DNA of 10,298 bases from Candidatus Aminicenantota bacterium (GTDB taxonomy: Bacteria > Acidobacteriota > Aminicenantia > Aminicenantales > UBA4085): assembly GCA_003154255.1 (NCBI GenBank), contig PMCY01000064.1, positions 1 through 10,298 of the forward strand, written 5' to 3'. Under the pieces are notes generated by a model that saw only the letters and a list, made by a program, of their open reading frames with translations, made no database searches and was not told where the DNA came from. Shown here piece by piece: positions 1 through 5,533 of this stretch. A program made the translations under genes and the position numbers. Position 1 is the stretch's first letter. Each line of letters begins with the position of its first letter.

Positions 1-1183
1 GATGAATGTTGGTCAGGCGCTTGGCCTTGTCAGGAAAATTGATATCCCCGATATAGATCTCCTGGGGCCAGTCCGGCGTGCTGGCCGAAAACGCGATCGT
101 CCGGCCGTCGGCGGCGAAGGAGAGCTGGTTGACTTCCATCTTCGGGAAATGGGAGAGCGGACGGGCTTCCTTCTTCAGGACGTCGAGCCGGAAGATCTGG
201 GCGTTGAGCTGCTCGTAGGCGACATAGGTTATGCTGCCGCCGTCGGTGGACCAGCGGCAATTGGCGAGAAAATGATCGGCCGTTCCCGAAGCGTTGAAGA
301 CCTTGCCCGTCTCGAAATCATAAACCTGGATGATGTGGTTATGAAGCTCCGGCTGGCCGAGGTCGCCGACCTCCAGGCTCAGGTATCGCCCGTTCGGGCT
401 CCAGGCGGCTTCGCCGCGGCGGGTGTAGGCCGGGAAGTAGCGGAAATCGAGGGCCTTCATCCCGCTCCCGTCGCAGTTGACGATGCGGAGCGTCTGCGAG
501 GCCCAGGTCACGTGCTCCAGGTTTTTCGGCGAGGTCACAAAGGCGATCCTGGAGCTGTCCGGGGACCAGGAAAACCCCATGACATGGAAATCCCCGGTCA
601 CGAGAGGCTTAGAGGTTTTGGCGGCCATATCAAAGACGTGCAGTTGCGCGCGCGGATTCCCTTCGTCGATGTCCATGGCATCGAATCCCGCGCTGATGGC
701 CTTCGTCTTGTCCTGGTCGGGGGTCTCGGAGGTCAGGAAGGCGATGGATTTTCCGTCGGGCGACCAGGCGTATTTCCGGACACCGTTGGGGGCCTCGAGG
801 AGAGGCTCCGCCTCACCCTGGCCCGGCCGAAAGATGAACAGCTGGGGTTTTCCCCGCCGGGTCGAGAGGAAGGTCAGGGCCTGGCCGTCGGGCGACCAGG
901 CGGCCGCCATGTTCATGTCAGGCCCCTTGGTCACGGCGAAGCATTGACGGCCGGCCGTATCGGCCAGCCAGACGTCGGACGTGAACGTGTTGCGCGGCCA
1001 GTCGACCGAAGTGACGTCGAACGCGACCATCTTACCTGAGGGGGAGAGCGCGACCGTTCCGATGGATTTCAGGGAAATCATCTCTTCGAGGGTCAGGGGC
1101 TTCTTCGCGGTCTGGCCCTGCGCGGCCAGCAGAAGAAGGGCGAACATCAGCAACACCGGAAATATGGGGACTCGCTTTTTCAT
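1..1183 (-). CDS. Secreted S9-family (prolyl oligopeptidase/DPP-like) peptidase, N-terminal propeller part, partial
   Basis: The gene starts at an ATG (1181-1183) preceded by GGAGG with a 5-base spacer. It reads through 394 codons without a stop and leaves the window at the left edge. Residues 1 to about 22 form a Sec signal peptide: a KKR start, a long Leu-rich stretch, then AAQGQ. The rest is a beta-propeller of the WD40-like/PD40 kind, with seven WSPDG-type motifs near residues 46, 95, 140, 206, 261, 311 and 356. The opening TLEEMISL followed by a SPSGK motif is typical of S9 peptidases that trim peptides or act as dipeptidyl peptidases in the periplasm. The RLTNIH at the window edge resembles the end of that propeller. 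The alpha/beta-hydrolase domain with the catalytic Ser-Asp-His should lie outside the window, so activity cannot be judged. It lies 32 bases downstream of the subtilisin gene on the same strand, so the two are probably co-transcribed. A TolB-like propeller protein is the main alternative. Confidence 0.85.
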   Translation of the reverse strand, partial: MKKRVPIFPVLLMFALLLLAAQGQTAKKPLTLEEMISLKSIGTVALSPSGKMVAFDVTSVDWPRNTFTSDVWLADTAGRQCFAVTKGPDMNMAAAWSPDGQALTFLSTRRGKPQLFIFRPGQGEAEPLLEAPNGVRKYAWSPDGKSIAFLTSETPDQDKTKAISAGFDAMDIDEGNPRAQLHVFDMAAKTSKPLVTGDFHVMGFSWSPDSSRIAFVTSPKNLEHVTWASQTLRIVNCDGSGMKALDFRYFPAYTRRGEAAWSPNGRYLSLEVGDLGQPELHNHIIQVYDFETGKVFNASGTADHFLANCRWSTDGGSITYVAYEQLNAQIFRLDVLKKEARPLSHFPKMEVNQLSFAADGRTIAFSASTPDWPQEIYIGDINFPDKAKRLTNIH

Positions 1184-1188
1184 TTGGA

Positions 1189-1193
1189 CCTCC
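1189..1193 (-). promoter_or_regulatory. Ribosome binding site of the S9 peptidase gene
   Basis: On the minus strand this reads GGAGG, five bases ahead of the ATG at 1181-1183. It supports that start and shows that translation begins independently of the subtilisin gene ending at 1216. Confidence 0.75.
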
Positions 1194-1215
1194 ATGACGG
1201 ACCTATTGATCCGTG

Positions 1216-4185
1216 TTATTTTTTCCTGGCCGAGGCTTCCTTTTCCGCCGCATCCTTTCGGGCAGCCTCCTCGTCTTCCTTGGCTCCCTGAGCCATCCGC
1301 TTATTGAAGCTGGCGTCGAGCTCGTTCATTTTCTTGATGTAGGCTTGGACCGCCGGGCCGACGGCCTTTTGGGCGTCGATGAGTCCGTAGCCGATCTTGG
1401 GATTGAAGGTCGCAAACCCGAGAATCTTCGAGTCGGCCGATTTATCCAGAATCTCCGCGATCCTCTGCATGTACTGTCCGGGAAGCTCTTTGCCGGTCTT
1501 AGGAATATTCGGCGAGAGGAGGGCCCCGAGCCCGCCGCAGGCGCCGACCGCATAGGCGTTCGAGGGAGGGATCCCGGCGCCGACGGAGGCCGGAGCCGTG
1601 ACCGCCGTGGACTTCGACGGAGAGGACAGCGCCCACGGGGTGGGACGGCCTGGCCCTTCTGTGGCGGCCCCGGCGACGGCGATGACCGAACCGTAAGCGG
1701 CCGGGTAGGCCGGCCGCTCCTCGGCCTTCCCGGAAGGCAGAAGACCGTTCGGAGCGATGATAATGACATTGCGGAGGTAGGCGAACTGGCAGGCCTGTTT
1801 CAGGAACGGGAAGTCGCCGCTGAAAGCCGCGCCCGTGAGAATGAAATCGTTCCCGTCGTAGGCCGCTTTATAAATGGCCTGGGCGAGCTCCATGGCCGGC
1901 CAATATTCGTAGGGCGAATCGGGGCCGCCGCCCGTCCGGTAGGTCCTGACCTCGGCCTCCGGGGCCAACCGGGAGGCCAAGAGGGCCATGAGCGTTCCCC
2001 GGCCCGAGTCGTCCCCGGGCGCCGCGGTCTCTCCGCTCCAAGGCGCCTGGGTTCTTCCGATGAGGGAGAAATCGAGGACATGGTTGATCTTCGATTTTTG
2101 CGAGGCCGCGGCCTCGGGAGCCCAGCCGGAGTCGATGACGGCCACTTTGATTCCCTTCCCCTTGTTCGACTTCTGGGCCTCGCCGAACTTGCCGAATATA
2201 AACGCGGGGCTTTGGTCGAGGATTATGGAATTCAATTTTTTCAAGACGTCCGGCGACGGGAGCGGTCCGGACTTCCGGCCCAGGGAGGCGAGGACCAGGT
2301 CCAGCCGACCGCGCCCGAGGTTCGGGGCGGAGGCCAGGAGGCCTTGCGTGCCGGGGCTTTCGGAGAATAGAGACTCGACGAAGCGGTCCGCCGCGGCCCG
2401 GCAGAGAGCCTGATACTTTTCCTTGAAGGTCGGGAGGTCGTTTTTTTCGCGAAGCGCCATGAGCTCGGGCCCGGCTTCCTGGAAAAGGATATTGACAACG
2501 TTTTCATAGAGGCGGGGAATGCCGTCGGCGCCGCGCTCGATTTTATCGATCTCCGCGGGCAAAAGTCTCATCTTCTCCGGATGAAGGCCGAACGTCAGCT
2601 TGAGCCGGCGGTAGAAGATCTTCTCACCCTCCGAAAAGATGTCGTCGGCGTTCGCCGGCGGCGCGGGGCGCGCCTCCTCCGCCGCGGGGCTCTGGATCCG
2701 GCGGGCCTCCGCCAATCGAAGGGCGGCCTTGACCGTTTTCTCGGCGTTGATCAAGCCGTAACCGCACTCGGGGGAAAAACCGTCGAAGCCCACGGCCAGG
2801 GGATCGGCGTTTTCCGTCAGGAGCTTCTTCACGGTGGCGGCGTACTCGCCTGGAGGCTCGGTTCCCAGGCGCGGATAAACGGAGGCGACCAGGGCCGTGA
2901 GCGAGGCGACGATGGGGGTCGCGCAGGAAATTCCGGCGGCGTAATCGTCTTTTTCGCCGACATAGGTCGGGTAAGCCACGAAGGGAGCGTCGGGCGACCC
3001 CACCGTGGTCGTCGGCTCGGGGGCCGCGATGTCCCAGTATCCATACTTGTTTTCGGCCAGCCTGGTGATGGCGGTGACCGAGATGTTGACCGGATACTGG
3101 CCCGGATAATCTTCGTTTCCGCCGAGGTACTTGCCCATGTAGTACGGGCTCGTTGTGACCAGGATCACGTTATTGTCATAGGCATACTGGCAGGCCTCCT
3201 GGAGGTACGGGACGTGGAGGTTGGTGCCTGCGCTGATATTGATCACATCGTTGCCGTCATGGACGGCCTTGTAGATCGCCGCTCCCATCTGGCTGGTGAC
3301 GACCCGGGGGAGCGGGGAATCGTTCTGGGTGTCGGCGTCAAGATAGCGGTACATGGTGATTTGGGCTTCCGGCGCGTACCTGGCCACGATGGAGGACACG
3401 ATGGTGCCGTGCCATCCCCAATCCACCATCGGGGGGCCGACCGAGCTCCAGGGAAAGCCGTCCCGTCCGACGAAGTTAAAATGGGCGCCCCAGCTGGTAT
3501 TCTGGAAAACCGGATGGGTCATGTCGATGCCGGAGTCGAGGACCGCGACGCGGACCCCGTGTCCCTTGGTCAGCTTGTGGGCGCTCCGGAACTTGCCCGC
3601 GTCGAGCCCCCACTGTTTCTCGAACTCCGGGCTGAGGGTCTTCTTTTCGATCTTGTCGGGCGTGGGAAGGTCGAGTTTGGCCAGGTGACTCGAGGACATG
3701 GCCACGATGTCGACGGTGTCCTTGCCCTTGAATCGGGGGATGAGATCCTTGAAGAAGGTCCCCCAGGCGCTGGGCTGGAAAAGGCTGTCGGCGAACATCT
3801 GCGCGCTGAATCGGGCCAGGTCCAGGTACTTTTCCCGAAAGCGCCGCGTGGATTCTTCGCTGCCCTCGTCGAGGAAAGCTTGAAAGACGGGGGCGTCTTT
3901 TTGATAATAATAATTCGTCAGAATCGCGTAGAGACGCGGGTAAACTTGCTGGAGATCGCGGATCTTGGCTTTCTCCGCGGCGTTGAGCCTGTCCCGCAGC
4001 GGATGGCGGTCGACGTCGTCGGCCACGGCCTTATAAAAGATTGCCCGTCCTTCGTCGAAGAGAGCCTGGAGCGGGGGCGGGGTTGGGCCATGAGAGGAGC
4101 AGGCCGAAAAGACGCCGGCCGAAAAAAGGCCGGCCAGGATAACCATCGCCAGGAGAAGCAATCGCGATTGAAATTTTGAGCGCAT
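1216..4185 (-). CDS. Putative lipoprotein with tandem subtilisin (S8) modules, one active-looking and one degenerate
   Basis: The 989-residue protein is numbered from the ATG at 4183-4185, chosen because GGAGGG sits just upstream; a start 10 codons earlier lacks this support. A basic start (MRSKFQSR), a hydrophobic run and FSAC with Cys29 suggest a lipoprotein signal, though Phe at the -3 position of the lipobox is unusual. The first module (about 41-489) has an alpha-helical, prodomain-like region, then an S8 domain with Asp217 (VLDSGID), His259 (WHGT) and Ser420 (GISCATP). The Asn expected in the oxyanion hole is not evident: the usual AAGN stretch reads TTSPYY. After an Ala/Pro-rich linker a second module (about 514-946) repeats the same order. 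It keeps Asp685 (VIDSG), but His is replaced by Arg729 (GRGT) and the Ser position aligns with Ala. The C-terminus (about 950-989) is Lys/Glu/Ala-rich and probably helical. The likely role is cell-envelope proteolysis, with the second half serving for binding or regulation; its substrate is unknown. Confidence 0.9.
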   Translation of the reverse strand: MRSKFQSRLLLLAMVILAGLFSAGVFSACSSHGPTPPPLQALFDEGRAIFYKAVADDVDRHPLRDRLNAAEKAKIRDLQQVYPRLYAILTNYYYQKDAPVFQAFLDEGSEESTRRFREKYLDLARFSAQMFADSLFQPSAWGTFFKDLIPRFKGKDTVDIVAMSSSHLAKLDLPTPDKIEKKTLSPEFEKQWGLDAGKFRSAHKLTKGHGVRVAVLDSGIDMTHPVFQNTSWGAHFNFVGRDGFPWSSVGPPMVDWGWHGTIVSSIVARYAPEAQITMYRYLDADTQNDSPLPRVVTSQMGAAIYKAVHDGNDVINISAGTNLHVPYLQEACQYAYDNNVILVTTSPYYMGKYLGGNEDYPGQYPVNISVTAITRLAENKYGYWDIAAPEPTTTVGSPDAPFVAYPTYVGEKDDYAAGISCATPIVASLTALVASVYPRLGTEPPGEYAATVKKLLTENADPLAVGFDGFSPECGYGLINAEKTVKAALRLAEARRIQSPAAEEARPAPPANADDIFSEGEKIFYRRLKLTFGLHPEKMRLLPAEIDKIERGADGIPRLYENVVNILFQEAGPELMALREKNDLPTFKEKYQALCRAAADRFVESLFSESPGTQGLLASAPNLGRGRLDLVLASLGRKSGPLPSPDVLKKLNSIILDQSPAFIFGKFGEAQKSNKGKGIKVAVIDSGWAPEAAASQKSKINHVLDFSLIGRTQAPWSGETAAPGDDSGRGTLMALLASRLAPEAEVRTYRTGGGPDSPYEYWPAMELAQAIYKAAYDGNDFILTGAAFSGDFPFLKQACQFAYLRNVIIIAPNGLLPSGKAEERPAYPAAYGSVIAVAGAATEGPGRPTPWALSSPSKSTAVTAPASVGAGIPPSNAYAVGACGGLGALLSPNIPKTGKELPGQYMQRIAEILDKSADSKILGFATFNPKIGYGLIDAQKAVGPAVQAYIKKMNELDASFNKRMAQGAKEDEEAARKDAAEKEASARKK
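1348..2646 (-). repeat. Protein-level internal duplication, module B (degenerate protease copy)
   Basis: Residues about 514-946 repeat module A in the same order: SEGEKIFY, KEKYQALCRAAADRFVESLF, GIKVAVIDSG, SRLAPEAEVRTYR, AIYKAAYDGND, QACQFAYLRNVI, LPGQY and GYGLIDAQKAV. The catalytic His (module A codon 3409-3411) is replaced by Arg (codon 1999-2001). When ALV/ALL through PGEY/PGQY is aligned without gaps, Ala falls at the Ser position. The conserved framework with lost catalytic residues points to a retained pseudoprotease rather than random decay. Confidence 0.78.
2719..4065 (-). repeat. Protein-level internal duplication, module A of the subtilisin lipoprotein
   Basis: Residues about 41-489 form the first copy of a diverged duplication; the second copy is encoded at 1348-2646. 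Matching landmarks in order are DEGRAIFY, REKYLDLARFSAQMFADSLF, GVRVAVLDSGID, ARYAPEAQITMYR, AIYKAVHDGND, QACQYAYDNNVI-like text, PPGEY and GYGLINAEKTV. The match is at the amino-acid level and old; no long nucleotide identity was seen. Confidence 0.8.
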
Positions 4186-4259
4186 ATTTCCCTCCACTTT
4201 TAATAACGACGACAAAAAGCGTTCATCTGTACCAGGGCTTATGATAATATCTGGAAAAC
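4186..4259. promoter_or_regulatory. Divergent intergenic region between the subtilisin lipoprotein and sigma factor genes
   Basis: These 74 bases must hold the start signals of both the leftward subtilisin gene and the rightward sigma gene, unless the subtilisin promoter lies within the sigma gene. On the plus strand TATGATAAT (4240-4248) resembles a -10 element, ending only 11 bases before the GTG start at 4260. No convincing -35 hexamer stands 16-18 bases upstream, which would fit a promoter read by an alternative sigma factor or needing an activator. On the minus strand TATTAT (complement of the same AT-rich stretch) and TATTAA are the only -10-like strings. Individual promoters are not assigned. 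Confidence 0.4.
4190..4195 (-). promoter_or_regulatory. Ribosome binding site that sets the start of the subtilisin lipoprotein
   Basis: The minus strand reads GGAGGG, with GGAGG five bases ahead of the ATG at 4183-4185. An in-frame ATG 30 bases further upstream (4213-4215) would place this Shine-Dalgarno sequence inside the coding region and put ten residues before the basic n-region of the signal peptide, so the inner start is preferred. Confidence 0.75.
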
Positions 4260-4850
4260 GTGAAGGAAATCGAGCAAAACACCAAGGCCGTGATCGATAG
4301 ATTCTCTCTGCTCATCAAGCAGGTGATCCAGAAAAACCTCCATCGCAGCGACGTCATCGACATCCAGGACATCGAACAGGAAGTGCGTCTCAAAATCTGG
4401 ACCTTTTTAAAAAAAGGTAAAAACGTGCAAAATCTTCCGTCCTATATAAAGAGAGTCGCCTACTCGACGACCATCGACGAATTGAGGAAGATGATGAAAC
4501 AGCGGCCGTCCGGCGAACCCGAGAGCCTGAGGAGAATCCTTAGCGGGGCCGCCCTCCTGTCCGGACCGGCTAAAGATTTTTCTCCCGAAGCGTGCGTCGA
4601 GGGCAGTGAGGCCAGGGAGACGATTTTGGCGCTGGTCAATTCCTTGAGCGAAAACAGGAAAAAAGTCCTGCGGCTTTATCTGGAGGGCTTGTCCATCGAC
4701 GAAATCTGCACCTGCCTGCATTGGGGAAAACCCAGAGTCCGGCATCTCTTCTATCGGGGAATCGACGACCTGAAGGAGAAAACTCACTTGCCCCAGGGAA
4801 GCGCGGCCGGGAATTGTCCTGGTCACTGGCCCCCGGGGAGGAAACCATGA
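4260..4850 (+). CDS. Sigma-70 family RNA polymerase sigma factor (ECF-like, two-domain)
   Basis: This 196-residue protein has the size and layout of an extracytoplasmic-function type sigma factor that directs RNA polymerase to a small regulon. Region 2 covers about 12-80: the DIQDIEQEVRLKIW segment is the core-binding 2.2-like motif, and LPSYIKRVAYSTTIDELRK matches the -10 recognition helix area. A variable linker (about 81-115) follows. Region 4 (about 117-175) contains LSENRKKVLRLYLEGLSIDEI and a helix-turn-helix ending in RVRHLFYRGIDDLKE, which would read the -35 element. There is no region 1 or 3. The GTG at 4260 is the first usable start, because a stop stands in frame at 4245-4247; no Shine-Dalgarno sequence is visible. 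The GTG at 4290 is an alternative that would trim ten residues. The stop codon overlaps the anti-sigma start (ATGA), so the pair is translationally coupled, the usual arrangement for a sigma factor held by its partner. Confidence 0.88.
   Translation: MKEIEQNTKAVIDRFSLLIKQVIQKNLHRSDVIDIQDIEQEVRLKIWTFLKKGKNVQNLPSYIKRVAYSTTIDELRKMMKQRPSGEPESLRRILSGAALLSGPAKDFSPEACVEGSEARETILALVNSLSENRKKVLRLYLEGLSIDEICTCLHWGKPRVRHLFYRGIDDLKEKTHLPQGSAAGNCPGHWPPGRKP
4837..4841 (+). promoter_or_regulatory. Ribosome binding site that sets the anti-sigma start
   Basis: GGAGG lies inside the last codons of the sigma gene, five bases before the ATG at 4847. It fixes the start at the ATGA overlap rather than at an in-frame ATG at 4721, which would require a long overlap with the sigma gene. 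Confidence 0.8.
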
Positions 4851-5533
4851 CGCTCAAGAGGTGTCTCTCGAACGACGAGATCATCCGCTTCTTCGAAGAG
4901 ACGGCCTCCGAAAGAAAGGGACGGAGGCTTCTCGCCCACGTCCTGTCCTGCCCGGAATGCCTGGCCGTTTTTGAGGCGGTCCAGGATATCCGATCGCAAA
5001 GCCAGGAGATCCTGCGCGGCCTTGACGGTCTGGATTTGCAGAGCCGCGAGGTGCGGAACCGTTTGCGGAAAAAAGCTCGCCAGGAAATCCTCCTCCTTCG
5101 GAGAAGCCGGCGGCCGAAAAGACCGAATTCGTTCCGCTGGATCGGCGTACCGGCCGTCGGAGCCGCCCTGGCGCTTCTGACCATGTTCGTCATCGTTCCG
5201 AACATCGGAACCCACCGGACGAGCGGCCTGGAACGAAACGCGTCGCCAATGGAGATCGGACTTCTGCGGCCCCGAGGAACGATCCCCGCCTCGGCTTTGA
5301 GCTTCAAGTGGACGCGACGGCCCGAAGTTCAGAGTTATCGCCTGGAAATCTATGACCGGAGTCTCGAGCCGGTCTATCAATCCGGCCTTCTCAGCTCGGA
5401 CACGTTCTCTCTCCCCGAAGACGCGGCGGCTTTGCTTGGGAAAAACGAGGTTTATTTCTGGAAAATCATCGCCCTCTTCAAGGACAACCAGACGATCGAA
5501 TCAGAATTCGCCAGGTTCATTCTTCAGAAATGA
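4847..5533 (+). CDS. Membrane-anchored zinc-finger anti-sigma factor with extracytoplasmic beta-sandwich-like domain
   Basis: The 228-residue protein starts at the ATG overlapping the sigma stop codon. Its cytoplasmic part carries His31, Cys35 and Cys38 in the pattern HxxxCxxC (HVLSCPEC), the signature of zinc-associated anti-sigma domains (zf-HC2 type) that sequester the sigma factor. A charged, helical segment (about 45-95, rich in Arg/Lys/Glu) leads to one membrane helix at about 99-118, preceded by a positive RRSRRPKRP stretch that favours an N-in orientation. Residues about 148-228 form an outer domain with a fibronectin type III or Ig-like pattern: FKWTRRPE, YRLEIYD, VYQSG, VYFWKIIALF and FARFIL. 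This domain presumably senses an envelope state or a ligand. Its partner is almost certainly the sigma factor encoded just upstream. Its 3' end overlaps the end of the TPR-CHAT gene on the other strand by 10 bases. The sigma partnership is inferred from motif and coupling. Confidence 0.85.
   Translation: MTLKRCLSNDEIIRFFEETASERKGRRLLAHVLSCPECLAVFEAVQDIRSQSQEILRGLDGLDLQSREVRNRLRKKARQEILLLRRSRRPKRPNSFRWIGVPAVGAALALLTMFVIVPNIGTHRTSGLERNASPMEIGLLRPRGTIPASALSFKWTRRPEVQSYRLEIYDRSLEPVYQSGLLSSDTFSLPEDAAALLGKNEVYFWKIIALFKDNQTIESEFARFILQK

Noticed and set aside
2..1039. Plus-strand open frame of 345 codons at the left edge
   Set aside because: It lies opposite the S9 peptidase propeller, which has a signal peptide, a ribosome binding site and seven WSPDG motifs; the plus-strand product is composition-driven.
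1196..1213. Short inverted repeat (ACGGA/TCCGT) between the subtilisin and S9 peptidase genes
   Set aside because: A five-base stem with an eight-base loop and no following T tract is too weak to call a terminator.
1561..1563. Ser875 of the second S8 module as a retained nucleophile
   Set aside because: It lies two residues before the position matching Ser420 when the flanking ALV/ALL to PGEY/PGQY segment is aligned without gaps, and the downstream Pro of the motif is missing. It remains possible with a gap.
2581..4179. Long plus-strand open frame (532 codons) opposite the subtilisin lipoprotein gene, and a similar 385-codon one at 1213-2370
   Set aside because: They are mirror frames created by GC-rich codon use in the real gene. 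They have no recognisable domains and no ribosome binding sites, and are rich in Gly/Arg/Asp as expected for antisense shadows.
4186..4215. Ten extra N-terminal residues of the subtilisin lipoprotein from an ATG at 4215
   Set aside because: They would be encoded across the GGAGGG ribosome binding site and precede a complete lipoprotein-type signal; the inner ATG is preferred.
4721..4846. Upstream extension of the anti-sigma protein from an ATG at 4721
   Set aside because: It overlaps region 4 of the sigma gene and lacks homology-like sequence. The GGAGG plus ATGA overlap at 4837-4850 is a far better start.
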